A stretch of DNA of 64,000 nt from assembly GCA_905339215.1 (NCBI GenBank), contig CAJPFN010000005.1, positions 62,001-126,000 on the forward strand. The letters are read 5' to 3'. The position numbers and the translations under genes are program-made. The notes under the pieces are model-generated. The model was not told where the DNA came from. It made no database searches and was given only the letters and a program-made list of their open reading frames with translations. This stretch comes from Rhizobiaceae bacterium. Its GTDB lineage: Bacteria; Pseudomonadota; Alphaproteobacteria; Rhizobiales; Rhizobiaceae. Below are positions 55,071 to 63,955 of the stretch, piece after piece (position 1 is the first letter of the stretch; each line of letters begins with the position of its first letter).

Positions 55071-56282
55071 CTACCCCAGCCTCCCCACCGCCTCGGCGAG
55101 ATCCTTGGCCAGGTCGCCGGCGGGCACCACCTCGATGCGCGCGAGCCCGAGCCAGCCGGCCATCAGCGCCAGTTCTTCGGCCAGCGCCTCGGCCGTGTGC
55201 GCCGGCGCGTGCAGCTCGCGGTGCGCGGCCATGACGCGCAAGACGCCCGCCTGGCGGTCGGCCTTCAGGTCGACGCGGGCGACGATCGCTTCGCCGAGCA
55301 GGAAGGGCAGCACGTAGTAGCCGTGCACGCGGCGTTCGGCCGGCGTGTAGATCTCGATGCGGTAGAAGAAGCCGAACAGGCGCTCGGCGCGGGAACGCTC
55401 CCAGACCAGCGGGTCGAAAGGCGACAGCAGCGCCCGCGCCTCGATGCGCCGCGGCTTTCTTGCCGCCGGGTCGAGCCAGGCCTGCTGGCTCCAGCCCTCG
55501 ACGCGCACCGGCACGAGGTCGCCCGCCTCGACGAGCTCGGCGATCCGCGCCTTCATGTCTTCGGCCGGCAGGCGGAAATAGTCGCGCAGATCAGCCGCCG
55601 TGGCGACGCCGAGCGCCCTCGCCGAGATGCGCAGAAGCTCGCGCTGCGCCTCTTCCGCCGACGGTGTGGGCAGCGACAGGATGGCGGCCGGGAGCACGCG
55701 CTCGGTGAGGTCGTAGACCCGCTCGAACGAGGCGCGCCGCTCGGAGGTGGTGATCTGCCCTGTCCAGAACAGCCATTCCAGCGCGTGCTTGGCCTCGCTC
55801 CAGCCCCACCAACTGCCCTGCCCCTTGCCGCCCTCGAAGTCGGACGCCGCCAGCGCCCCGCGCGATCCGATCTCGCGCAAGACCTGCTCGACGAAACCGG
55901 CGCGCTCGGCGGCGAATTTTGCAAGACCGGCATAGACCCTCTCGCCGCGTCGTGCCCGCTCCATGCGCCAGCGCATCAGCGGCTGCAGCTCGACCGGCAG
56001 ATACGAGGCTTCGTGCGCCCAGTATTCGAACAGCGCGCGCCGCCTGCCCCGTGCATTGTCATCGATCAGGCCGAGCGGATAGGGGCCCAGCCGCGAGAAG
56101 ATCGGCATGTAGTGGGCGCGCACGAGCACGTTGACGGAATCGATCTGCAGCAGGCCGTTGCGCGCCAGGAAGCGCTTCAGGTGGCGCCGGTCGATCCCCG
56201 GCGCCACGCCGCGCCGCTCGCCGAATCCTTGCGCGGCGAGCGCGATGCGCCGTGCCGCCGCCGCGCCGATCCTGTCCTTCAT
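55071..56282 (-). CDS. YcaQ/AlkX-type winged-helix DNA glycosylase
   Basis: A 403-residue protein of the HTH_42 (DUF1006) family, which unhooks interstrand crosslinks and removes bulky adducts. The active-site type motif QID is at residues 46-48 in LLQIDSVNV; other family segments are YFRLPAEDM, LLSPFDPLVWERSRAERLFGF-type stretch, and YVLPFLLGEAIVARVDLKADR. Three winged-helix units are expected. Start at 56282 (MKDRIGAAAARRIALAAQ) has no competitor. It is on the minus strand, followed by the PaiB-like gene at 113 bp. The QxD form fits the YcaQ (AlkX) rather than AlkZ (QxQ) branch. Confidence 0.9.
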   Translation of the reverse strand: MKDRIGAAAARRIALAAQGFGERRGVAPGIDRRHLKRFLARNGLLQIDSVNVLVRAHYMPIFSRLGPYPLGLIDDNARGRRRALFEYWAHEASYLPVELQPLMRWRMERARRGERVYAGLAKFAAERAGFVEQVLREIGSRGALAASDFEGGKGQGSWWGWSEAKHALEWLFWTGQITTSERRASFERVYDLTERVLPAAILSLPTPSAEEAQRELLRISARALGVATAADLRDYFRLPAEDMKARIAELVEAGDLVPVRVEGWSQQAWLDPAARKPRRIEARALLSPFDPLVWERSRAERLFGFFYRIEIYTPAERRVHGYYVLPFLLGEAIVARVDLKADRQAGVLRVMAAHRELHAPAHTAEALAEELALMAGWLGLARIEVVPAGDLAKDLAEAVGRLG

Positions 56283-56426
56283 GCGGTTGCCTTCCCGTCC
56301 GGATTCGCTTGCCTGTCCCGCCTACAGAGAACGCGGCGGGGTGCGCGAAGCAAGGGTCGCCGGTCAATCCAGCGGCCTTGCGGCGCCTTCGCCACCCGAA
56401 ATATGCGCGGCTGCTGACAAACGGTG

Positions 56427-56693
56427 TCAGGGGCAACCGGAACGGCGCCGCTTCACCTGGACCGTGCCCGGGCCTCGGATGATGCCCGGCGGAATCCGGT
56501 TCGGCAACCAGTCGACTTCGAGGATCGTCCGCGACGACAGCGCGAACTGCTGGCCGTTGGCCTTGAAGGCGAGGCAGTGGATCTCGCCGCGCCCGGCAGC
56601 CTCGAAGGCGGCGGCCGCCGCCTTCCTCACGTCTTCGATCTTGTGCGATTTCTCCGCGGCCGACCGGGTCAGCCGGATCGTGATCTTGACCAT
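56427..56693 (-). CDS. small conserved-looking hypothetical protein
   Basis: An 88-residue basic protein: MVKITIRLTRSAAEKSHKIEDVRKAAAAAFEAAG (beta strand then helix), followed by AFKANGQQFALSSRTILEVDWL and a Gly/Pro/Arg-rich end. AGGAG lies six bases before the ATG at 56693, which supports the start and the reading. No membrane segment. It lies between tRNA-Lys and the YcaQ-like gene, 144 bp upstream of the latter. Function is unknown; no motif was recognised. Confidence 0.55.
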   Translation of the reverse strand: MVKITIRLTRSAAEKSHKIEDVRKAAAAAFEAAGRGEIHCLAFKANGQQFALSSRTILEVDWLPNRIPPGIIRGPGTVQVKRRRSGCP

Positions 56694-56945
56694 CGATGCT
56701 CCTTTCGTTTCGACGCACTCCTCCCGTCGGGGAGGACGGGGGCGTCGAAAGGATCGGGTCGTCAGGTCATGTTCGGTCCGCCGGCGGCGCGAAGCTGCCT
56801 TGATGCAAGACCCTGGATTCCGATCGTGGCCGAATTGCGGGGGCGCTTTCGCGCGCCGCGGCCCGCCGTCGAAAAACCGAAGGAATGGCTGGACAGGCCG
56901 GAAATGGATGGCTATATGCCCGCCATCGCCGTTTCCGACGGCCGT

Positions 56946-57021
<76 letters not shown>

Positions 57022-57100
57022 TTGCTTCCTTTAGAACCAGCAGGGCATCGTCAACAATCCGCCGGTCCTCGCCGTCGTTCGCGATACGACGGAGGTCGCC

Positions 57101-57415
57101 ATGCCACTGAAGCAGTCTGCCCTTTTCCTTGCCGCCGTCGCGGCGACGGCAATCTTCGCCGCCGCCCCTGCGGCGCCAGCCATGGCCCAGCAGACCGGCT
57201 GGGGCCAGATAACGCTCGACAACCAGACCTCGATCGTCCTGGATCTTCACGTCGACGGACACTACGCATGTCGCGCCCTGGCGGGGCTATTCTGCACGAG
57301 CCAGGAACGCGAAGGCAAGCATGTGTGCACCGCGCAGGGCGAGGGCGGACGTGCGGGACCCTTCCCCTGCCCGATCAAGTCCGGCGAGTCTTTCACCCGG
57401 ACCGTGGCCGAGTGA
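57101..57415 (+). CDS. small exported protein with four cysteines
   Basis: A 104-residue protein with a clear signal peptide (MPLKQSALFLAAVAATAIFAAAPAAPAMA, cleavage after AMA). The mature part of about 75 residues contains QITLDNQTSIVLDLHVDGHYACRALAGLFCTSQ and CTAQ, CPIKSGESF, with four Cys at intervals suited to two disulfides. The ITLDNQT-SIVLDL-HVDG strand pattern resembles a small beta sandwich. It stands alone, downstream of tRNA-Lys. Function is unknown. Confidence 0.6.
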   Translation: MPLKQSALFLAAVAATAIFAAAPAAPAMAQQTGWGQITLDNQTSIVLDLHVDGHYACRALAGLFCTSQEREGKHVCTAQGEGGRAGPFPCPIKSGESFTRTVAE

Positions 57416-57503
57416 GCAGCGGCCGCTGATCGGCCAGGATCTGCAAGACGTCGTGAGGGGCTCGCATGATGGACGACGAGCCGCCCCTCGCACCAACGCT
57501 TGG

Positions 57504-57518
57504 TAAACCCTTTCTTAG
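57504..57518. promoter_or_regulatory. degenerate CtrA-like box upstream of the chemoreceptor unit
   Basis: TAAA-CCCTTTC-TTAG, a 7-bp-spaced pair with a mismatch in each half versus TTAA-N7-TTAA, lies 100 bp before the first gene of the chemoreceptor unit. CtrA commonly controls motility and chemotaxis genes in Alphaproteobacteria, but this copy is weak. Confidence 0.28.
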
Positions 57519-57551
57519 CGACTGAACAACTATTTGAGAGGAGTGGGAGAT

Positions 57552-57589
57552 CGCCTGCCGTGCCGAGTGAGCAGGCGTCCCCCGAGGGG
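57552..57589 (+). other. structured leader with two hairpins
   Basis: CGCCTGC (57552-57558) pairs with GCAGGCG (57571-57577), and CCCC pairs with GGGG immediately after (57580-57589). The two hairpins end 14 bases before the ATG of the small gene at 57604, in place of a clear ribosome site. It may be a regulated leader; no known riboswitch was recognised. Confidence 0.3.
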
Positions 57590-57603
57590 AAACTTTCGCA
57601 CCC

Positions 57604-57954
57604 ATGCCTTGGCACCTGCCGACGAACGGGAAGACGCGATTGGTCGCGGTCTTGCTCGCTTTGAACTTGCTCGGCGTTGCCGGGGCGGTCGCCGGCGTCG
57701 CTGCCGCGCCGACGGGCACGCGGATGGTGGTGATCGCGCCGCCGTGGAGCGAGCCCGGACGCATCATGCAGATCGTCGCGGCGGCCGGCGGCTCGCTGGT
57801 CGACGGCGGTGCGCGGGACTGGATCGTGCTCGCCGAGAGCGGCGAGGGGGGGTTCGCCGCCCGGCTCATCGCAGCGGGCGCTCTGATCGTGCTCGACGGA
57901 AGACTTGGAAAATCGTGCTTCGACCTGGGGAACTCGAATGAAGCGTCTCGATGA
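57604..57954 (+). CDS. small membrane-anchored protein preceding a chemoreceptor
   Basis: A 116-residue protein with one N-terminal membrane helix (LVAVLLALNLLGVAGAVAGVAA near 13-34) and a soluble part with MVVIAPPWSEPGRIMQIVAAAGGSLVDGG and FAARLIAAGALIVLDG, which looks like a small alpha/beta unit facing the periplasm. Its last 17 bases overlap the chemoreceptor gene, so the two are translated together. No family was recognised. A role as an accessory subunit of the receptor is suggested only by the coupling. Confidence 0.62.
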   Translation: MPWHLPTNGKTRLVAVLLALNLLGVAGAVAGVAAAPTGTRMVVIAPPWSEPGRIMQIVAAAGGSLVDGGARDWIVLAESGEGGFAARLIAAGALIVLDGRLGKSCFDLGNSNEASR

Positions 57955-59593
57955 AATAAGAAGAATGGCATCGGTGTTCGTCGTCGCCCTGATGTGGGTG
58001 GACGTCGTCCTCATCCTGGCGAAGGCGTGGTTCGCCGCCGAAGCGAGCGCCGCTGTGCTCGCCATCGGCAGCCTGCTCGTCGCCGGTACGGCGACTGCGC
58101 TGTGGGCCGTCGACCGGGTCGGGCAGACCACCCGCTTCGTCTCCGGTGCCTCGCACGCCGCTCTCGTAGCCCTTCTCGTCTACGCCTTCACCGGTTCGAC
58201 GCTGCAGATCGACATGCACATGTATTTCTTTGCCTCGCTGGCGGTGCTGGCGATGTGGGTCGACTGGCGCCCGATCTTCGCCTTCACGGCGGTGACCGCG
58301 GTCCATCACCTCGTCCTCTACGTCGTGATGCCGGCGGCGGTATTCCCCGGCGAGTCCGAATTCACCCGCGTCATCCTCCACGCCGTCATCCTGCTCATGG
58401 AAGCGGGCATGCTGTTCATGATCACGCGGATCGTGGCGCGCGCCCTCAACGAGAGCGAGACGGCGCTGGCCGACAGCCTCGTGGCCCGGCAGCAGGCTTC
58501 CGAGCTTTCCCACGAAGCGGAAGAGGCCCGGGCCGCCAAGGAGCGCGAGCAGCACGAGCGCGCGGCAGCCAAGGCCGAAGAGACCAGGCAGATGCAGGCG
58601 GCCGTCGCCGAGTTGGCGACCGGCCTGAAGCGGCTGGCCGACGGCGACCTGACGGTCAGCCTTTCGCAGCCCTTCGTCGGCGAACTCGACCGGCTCAGGG
58701 TCGACTTCAACCTCTCCGTCGAGAAGCTGAGCGAGATCCTCAAACAGATCCAGGGCAGCGCCATCTCCATGGACGAGAGCGCGGCCGAGATCCGCTCCGC
58801 GTCAAACGACCTCCTGAAGCGCACCGAGCAGCAGGCCGCCTCGCTGGAAGAGACCTCGAACGCCTTCGAGGACGTCGCGACCTCGGTGCGCCTCGCCAGC
58901 ACGAAGGCCGACGAGGCGTCGCGCATCGCCGCCACGGCAAGCGCCAGCACGACCCGCTCGCGCGGCGTCGTCACCAACGCCGTCGAGGCCATGAACCGCA
59001 CCCAGGAGGCCTCAAACGAGATCTCGCAGATCACCGACCTGATCGACGGCATCACCTTCCAGACCAACCTGCTGGCTCTCAACGCCGGTGTCGAGGCGGC
59101 GCGCGCGGGCGAGGCGGGCAAGGGCTTCGCCGTCGTCGCCCAGGAGGTCCGCGCGCTCGCCCAGCGCGCCTCGGGCGCGGCGACCGACATCCGCAAGCTG
59201 ATCGAGAAGTCCGGCACCGAGGTCGATCAGGGTGTGAACCTTGTCAACGCGGCGGGGGAATCGCTGGAGGAGATCTCGGTGCAGGTCGCGCTGATCAACG
59301 ACACGATCGGTGCCATCGCAGCCGCCTCGCGGACCCAGGCCGAAAGCCTCGGCGAGATCAAGGCGTCGGTGAACCAGATCGACAAGATCACGCAGATGAA
59401 CGCCGCCATGGTCGAGGAGAACACCGCCGTCACCCACCGGCTCGCCGGCGAGGCTTCGGGTCTCTCCGAACTGGTGCGCCAGTTCAGGCTCGGCGGGTCG
59501 CGTCCAGTCGGCGCCGGCGACAAGGATCGCCCGGCACCCTCGCCCGCTCGCGAGATGATGGCGTCGTTGTCGAAGGCCTTTTCGCGCGGCTAG
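57938..59593 (+). CDS. methyl-accepting chemotaxis protein with polytopic membrane sensor
   Basis: A 551-residue receptor. Residues 10-165 hold about six hydrophobic helices with short loops instead of a periplasmic ligand domain; conserved-looking His at 73, 94, 123, 124 and 148 (IDMHMYFF, AVHHLVLY, ILHAVIL) sit in or next to the helices. A coiled linker and a HAMP-like stretch (KRLADGDLTVSL near 233) follow, then the kinase-control hairpin: QTNLLALNAGVEAARAGEAG and FAVVAQEVRALAQRAS. No CheR-binding pentapeptide at the end. The ATG at 57938 starts within the previous gene. The membrane sensor may bind a metal, heme or a small ligand; this is inference. Confidence 0.92.
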   Translation: MKRLDEIRRMASVFVVALMWVDVVLILAKAWFAAEASAAVLAIGSLLVAGTATALWAVDRVGQTTRFVSGASHAALVALLVYAFTGSTLQIDMHMYFFASLAVLAMWVDWRPIFAFTAVTAVHHLVLYVVMPAAVFPGESEFTRVILHAVILLMEAGMLFMITRIVARALNESETALADSLVARQQASELSHEAEEARAAKEREQHERAAAKAEETRQMQAAVAELATGLKRLADGDLTVSLSQPFVGELDRLRVDFNLSVEKLSEILKQIQGSAISMDESAAEIRSASNDLLKRTEQQAASLEETSNAFEDVATSVRLASTKADEASRIAATASASTTRSRGVVTNAVEAMNRTQEASNEISQITDLIDGITFQTNLLALNAGVEAARAGEAGKGFAVVAQEVRALAQRASGAATDIRKLIEKSGTEVDQGVNLVNAAGESLEEISVQVALINDTIGAIAAASRTQAESLGEIKASVNQIDKITQMNAAMVEENTAVTHRLAGEASGLSELVRQFRLGGSRPVGAGDKDRPAPSPAREMMASLSKAFSRG

Positions 59594-59625
59594 CCGCCCG
59601 CGAGGCCCCGACCCGCAAGAATACC

Positions 59626-59652
59626 GCGCCGGCGCCTAGCGCCGGCGCTTTC
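59626..59652. terminator. bidirectional Rho-independent terminator
   Basis: GCGCCGGCGC at 59626-59635 and again at 59639-59648 form a perfect 10-bp stem (the sequence is its own complement) with a 3-nt loop CTA. TTTCG follows on the plus strand. It lies between the stops of the convergent chemoreceptor and PhzF-like genes. Confidence 0.65.
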
Positions 59653-59695
59653 GCTCCACGATGGTGCCGCGGACGTTCGCAGATCCCGCCGGCCT

Positions 59696-60604
59696 TCACA
59701 CGTAAAGCGTTCCCTCGGCGACCTTGACCGCATGGCCGCCGATCCGCGCCGCGGCGATCGCACCCTTGTCGATGTCGAGTTCGAGGCGGATGCGCGACGG
59801 CCGGCCCATCTCGATGCCCTGCTCGATCCAGTATTGCGCCGCTCCGTCCAGAGGCCGGTCGAAATGGTGGACGGCGCCGGCAAAGGCGGCGACGGCCGAG
59901 CCAGTCGCCGGATCCTCGGGAATGCCGAGATGGCTAGCGAACATGCGCGCGTGGAAGGCGCATTCGGCATCGGTGGTTTCGCGGCAGTAGACGAAGGCGG
60001 CCGGCGACAGCGCGTCGACCGGCCCGGTCAGTGCGATCCAGGCGGCGTCGTCGAGGCGCGCCTTCGCCGCCGCGGAGAGGTCGCAGACGGGAACCAGCAC
60101 ATAAGGCACCCCGCCCGACCACAGGCCGATCGTGTGGTTCTCGAAACCGACCTCGTCATGGCCGAGGCCGAGCGCAGCGGCGACCGCCTCCGGCGTCGCG
60201 GAGAAACCCAGACGCTCGGGCAGGCGCGGCAGGTCGAACTCGGCGAAGGCTGCGCCCCTGCCCCGCGCCACCGCGCAACGCACGGGGCCTACCCTCTCCT
60301 CGAGCACGAGGATGCCGGCGCCGCTGCCGTCGCTCTCGGTCAGCGCGATCGCCGTGCCGACCGTCGGATGCCCGGCAAAGGGCAGCTCGTGGCGTGGCGT
60401 GAAAATGCGCACCGCGGCGCGATGCCGGGCGTTCTCCGGCGGCGAGACGAAGGTCGTCTCCGACAGGTTGAATTCCCCGGCGATGCTCTGCATGGCGTCG
60501 GTGTCGAGGCCGTCCGCGTCGAAGACGACGGCAAGCGGATTGCCGGCGAGCGCCCTGTCGGCGAACACGTCGTAGACGGCGTAGCGGCGCTTCTTCATCT
60601 TCAT
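59696..60604 (-). CDS. PhzF-family isomerase/epimerase
   Basis: A 302-residue two-domain PhzF-fold protein. The catalytic Glu49 is in FNLSETTFV, TPRHELPFAGHPTVGTAIAL is the conserved substrate loop, and GIPEDPATGSAVAAFAG is the second-domain motif. The start ATG at 60604 is followed by MKKRR; GGAAGG is upstream. Members act as isomerases in phenazine or amino acid metabolism, but most have no known substrate. No phenazine genes are near, so a phenazine role is unlikely. Confidence 0.92.
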   Translation of the reverse strand: MKMKKRRYAVYDVFADRALAGNPLAVVFDADGLDTDAMQSIAGEFNLSETTFVSPPENARHRAAVRIFTPRHELPFAGHPTVGTAIALTESDGSGAGILVLEERVGPVRCAVARGRGAAFAEFDLPRLPERLGFSATPEAVAAALGLGHDEVGFENHTIGLWSGGVPYVLVPVCDLSAAAKARLDDAAWIALTGPVDALSPAAFVYCRETTDAECAFHARMFASHLGIPEDPATGSAVAAFAGAVHHFDRPLDGAAQYWIEQGIEMGRPSRIRLELDIDKGAIAAARIGGHAVKVAEGTLYV

Positions 60605-60721
60605 CTTCCTTCCGCGGCGGTTCGCCCGGCCAACATGAGCGAAAATTAATTTGAATTCCCGTGCCCGAAGCATGATCTCTCGGGTGCAGGGACTACTAGA
60701 GCCACAGCACAGGGGTCCGCA

Positions 60722-62029
60722 ATGGACCAGATCGTCACTCGGCCACGGGGCGAGCCCGCAGCGCCGCGGAAGGCCGAGGCGCCGGACGTGGCCGCTGCAT
60801 TGCGCCTCGACAGAAAGGGCCGCAGCCGGCGCAGACGCTGGCCCTATGCCTTGGCCTTTCTCGTCGCGGCGGCAGGCGTCGCCGCCGGCAGCTATTTCTA
60901 TGTAGGCCAGCCCTCCCAGCGCATCGCCTATGCCACGGTCGCGGCCGCGCGGAGCGACCTGACCGTCGAAGTCTCCGCCACCGGCAATCTTCAGCCGCTG
61001 ACCAAGGTCGACATCTCCAGCGAGTTGTCCGGCGTCGTCCGTTCCGTGCAGGTTGCCGAGAACCAGCGCGTCCAGGCCGGCGCCGTGCTCGCCGAACTCG
61101 ACAAGACCAGGCTCTCCGCCCAGGTCGAACGCGGCGAGGCCTCGGTCGATGCCGCCAGGGCGCGCGTCACCGACGCGCAGACCACGCTCGGCGAGACCGA
61201 GAAGGCGCTCGCCCGCGCCGAGCAGCTGGCGCAGCGCGGCATGACCACCGACCAGGCCCTGGAGACCGCGACGGCCGCGCGCGACCGTGCCGCGAGCGCC
61301 GTCGCCATCGCAGAGGCAAACCTCGCCATCGCCGTCGCCGAGTTGAAGCTGCAACAGGCCGATCTCGAGAAGAGTACGATCTACGCACCTATCGACGGCA
61401 TCGTTCTCACCCGTTCCGTCGATCCGGGCCAGACGGTGGCGTCATCGCTGCAGGCGCCGGTGCTCTTCGTCATTGCCGCCGAATTGGAGAACATGGAGCT
61501 CAAGGCGGCGATCGACGAGGCCGACATCGGTTCGGTGAAACCCGGGCAGAAGGCGATCTTCACTGTCGACGCGTTCCCCGACCGCAAGTTCGACGCCGAG
61601 ATCCGCGACATCGCCTACGCGTCGGTGACGACGGAGGGCGTCGTCACCTACGACGCGAGGCTCGGCGTCGACAATGCCGAACTGCTGCTCCGTCCCGGCA
61701 TGACGGCGACCGTCTCCGTCGTCACCCGCGAGGCGAAGGACGTCATCACCGTGCCGGCCGCGGCGTTCCGCTTCCGCCCGCCGGCAGCCCAGCCGCGCAG
61801 CGGCTGGAGCCTGCAGAATCTCTTCATGCCGCGTCTGCCGCGGTCGGGCGGGCAGCGCGCGGCGGCGGTGTCGACCGACGGCACTCGCACACTCTACGTC
61901 CTCAGGGAGGGACAGCCGGCGCCGGTGAAGGTGAAGACCGGATCGACCGACGGCGAACGGACCGAGATCGTCTCGGGACTTGACGTCGGCGACCTCGTCG
62001 TCACCGGCACCACGACCACGGCCAACTGA
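60722..62029 (+). CDS. MacA-type periplasmic adaptor of an ABC export system
   Basis: A 435-residue membrane-fusion protein. A basic cytoplasmic N-terminus (about 1-40), one membrane helix (WPYALAFLVAAAGVAAGSYF near 41-60), then barrel, lipoyl and alpha-hairpin parts: VSATGNLQPLTKVDISSELSGVV, AEQLAQRGMTTDQALETATAARDRA, and IYAPIDGIVLTRSVDPGQTV. The end (about 345-435) has a short Pro/Arg-rich insert before the last beta domain. It links an inner-membrane ABC pump to an outer-membrane channel. It is the first gene of a three-gene unit, with 11 bp to the ATPase. Confidence 0.9.
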   Translation: MDQIVTRPRGEPAAPRKAEAPDVAAALRLDRKGRSRRRRWPYALAFLVAAAGVAAGSYFYVGQPSQRIAYATVAAARSDLTVEVSATGNLQPLTKVDISSELSGVVRSVQVAENQRVQAGAVLAELDKTRLSAQVERGEASVDAARARVTDAQTTLGETEKALARAEQLAQRGMTTDQALETATAARDRAASAVAIAEANLAIAVAELKLQQADLEKSTIYAPIDGIVLTRSVDPGQTVASSLQAPVLFVIAAELENMELKAAIDEADIGSVKPGQKAIFTVDAFPDRKFDAEIRDIAYASVTTEGVVTYDARLGVDNAELLLRPGMTATVSVVTREAKDVITVPAAAFRFRPPAAQPRSGWSLQNLFMPRLPRSGGQRAAAVSTDGTRTLYVLREGQPAPVKVKTGSTDGERTEIVSGLDVGDLVVTGTTTTAN

Positions 62030-62039
62030 GGACAGACGC

Positions 62040-62744
62040 GTGAGCGGGCCTCCCCTGATCGAATTCCGCCACGTGTGGAAAACCTATGGCCGCGGCGAGG
62101 CCGAGGTGCATGCGCTGGCCGGCGTCGACCTCACCATCGAGGCCGGGGATTTCGTCGCCATCATGGGGCCGTCCGGCTCGGGAAAGTCGACGGCGATGAA
62201 CATCATCGGCTGCCTCGACACGCCGACGTCCGGCCGCTACGCCTTCCAGGGCGTCGACGCCGGCCGGCTCGACCGCGCCAGCCGGGCGACGCTGCGCAAC
62301 CTCTACATCGGCTTCGTCTTCCAGGGCTACAATCTGCTGGCGCGCACCACGGCGGCGGAGAACGTCGAGCTGCCGCTGATCTATCGCGGCGTTGGCGGTG
62401 CCGAACGCCGCAGGCGGGCGCTGGAGGCGCTCGACCTGGTCGGGCTGACGGGCCGCGAGGACCACACGCCGGCGGAACTTTCCGGTGGCCAGCAGCAGCG
62501 CGTCGCCATTGCCCGCGCCATCGTCACCCGGCCGATGCTGCTCGTCGCCGACGAGCCGACGGGCAATCTCGATTCCGCGCGCAGCCACGAAATCATGGAA
62601 CTACTCGTCGGTCTCAACCGCGACACCGGTCTCACCGTAGCCATGGTCACGCACGAAGCGGACATAGCAGCCTACGCGCGGCGCACCCTGCGCTTCGTCG
62701 ACGGGCAGGTGGAGGACGACGGCGTCTCCGAGGAGGCCGCCTGA
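62040..62744 (+). CDS. ABC transporter ATPase, MacB/LolD type
   Basis: A 234-residue ATPase. Walker [10 protein letters not shown] at 43-51, signature [14 protein letters not shown] and Walker [11 protein letters not shown], with a TMVTHEAD-like switch ([15 protein letters not shown]), are complete. The start is GTG at 62040, 10 bases after the adaptor's stop; the longer frame from 61980 overlaps the adaptor. The protein is separate from the permease, unlike MacB of E. coli. It ends as TGATG with the permease start. Confidence 0.93.
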   Translation: MSGPPLIEFRHVWKTYGRGEAEVHALAGVDLTIEAGDFVAIMGPSGSGKSTAMNIIGCLDTPTSGRYAFQGVDAGRLDRASRATLRNLYIGFVFQGYNLLARTTAAENVELPLIYRGVGGAERRRRALEALDLVGLTGREDHTPAELSGGQQQRVAIARAIVTRPMLLVADEPTGNLDSARSHEIMELLVGLNRDTGLTVAMVTHEADIAAYARRTLRFVDGQVEDDGVSEEAA

Positions 62745-63955
62745 TGCTCTACGAGACGGTGAAGCTTGCCCTCGGCTCGGTGCGCCGCAACGCGCTGCGC
62801 TCGGTGCTGACCCTGCTCGGCATCGTCATCGGCGTCGCCGCGGTCATTGCCATGATCACCATCGGCAGCGGCACCACGGAGAAGGTGAAGTCCGATATTT
62901 CCAAGCTCGGCAGCAACCTGCTCGTGGTGCGGGCCGGACGCCCGCCACAGCCCGGCTCGCCGCCGTCACGGGCGACCCGCGAACTCGGCGCCAGGGACGT
63001 CGACGCACTCGTTCACGGTCTCGAGGGCGCGCGCGCCGTCTCGGCCGCCTCTCAGAAACAGGTGCGGGTGGTCTTTGGCACAGAGAGCCTTTCGGTCGCG
63101 GTCACCGGCACCGACACGGCCTATTTCGACGCCCGCGACTGGAAGGTGGTTTCGGGACGCGCCTTCGGCGAATCCGAGGTGCGCAGCGGTACCGGGATCT
63201 GCCTGGTCGGCGAGACGGTGCGCCAGCAGTTCTTCGGCGCCGGCGATCCAGATGGCGCCATCATCCGCGTCGGCAAGATGAGTTGCCGGGTCATCGGACT
63301 GCTCGAACCGAAGGGATTTTCCGGCTTCGGCCAGGACCAGGACAACGTCGTCCTCGTTCCGCTCGCCGCCTTCCAGCGCCGCATCGCCGGCAACCGCGAC
63401 ATCGACACGATCTATGTCGCCGCCGACGACGCCACGCCGACCTCGTTGCTGCAGGAGCGCATGGAGGATATCCTGCGCGACGTCCGCCGCATTGCGCCCG
63501 ACCGCGAGGACGACTTTTCCGTGCGTGACATGACACAGGTCGCGGACGCCATGGCCAGCGCCACCTCGGTGATGACCGGCATGCTCGGCGCCGTCGCCGC
63601 CGTCAGCCTGCTCGTCGGCGGCATCGGCATCATGAACATCATGCTGGTCTCGGTGACCGAACGGACCCGCGAGATCGGCATCCGCCTCGCCATCGGCGCC
63701 CATGAACGGCACATCCTCGTCCAGTTCCTCGTCGAGGCGACCGTGCTGTCGCTGTTCGGCGGGCTGATCGGCATCGCGCTCGGCCTGGCGCTGGCCGGTA
63801 TCGCCGCCGTCACCCTGTCGATCCCGTTCAGCCCGAGCCCGGCCGTGATTGCGCTCGCCGTCGGCTTCTCGGCGCTGATCGGCACGGTCTTCGGCTTCTT
63901 CCCGGCGCTGCGCGGCGCAAGGCTCGACCCGATCGTGGCGCTGCGCCACGAATAG
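62744..63955 (+). CDS. ABC transporter permease, MacB/FtsX type
   Basis: A 403-residue permease. One helix near the start (LRSVLTLLGIVIGVAAVIAMITIG), a periplasmic domain of about 200 residues (45-265), then three helices at the C-terminus (LGAVAAVSLLVGGIGIMNIMLVSVTERTREIGIRLAIGA is the FtsX-domain signature). Four helices with this spacing are the MacB pattern. It overlaps the ATPase stop (TGATG). With the adaptor it makes an export system, perhaps for a peptide, macrolide-like compound or lipid; substrate unknown. The remaining 45 bases of the window hold nothing recognisable. Confidence 0.93.
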   Translation: MLYETVKLALGSVRRNALRSVLTLLGIVIGVAAVIAMITIGSGTTEKVKSDISKLGSNLLVVRAGRPPQPGSPPSRATRELGARDVDALVHGLEGARAVSAASQKQVRVVFGTESLSVAVTGTDTAYFDARDWKVVSGRAFGESEVRSGTGICLVGETVRQQFFGAGDPDGAIIRVGKMSCRVIGLLEPKGFSGFGQDQDNVVLVPLAAFQRRIAGNRDIDTIYVAADDATPTSLLQERMEDILRDVRRIAPDREDDFSVRDMTQVADAMASATSVMTGMLGAVAAVSLLVGGIGIMNIMLVSVTERTREIGIRLAIGAHERHILVQFLVEATVLSLFGGLIGIALGLALAGIAAVTLSIPFSPSPAVIALAVGFSALIGTVFGFFPALRGARLDPIVALRHE

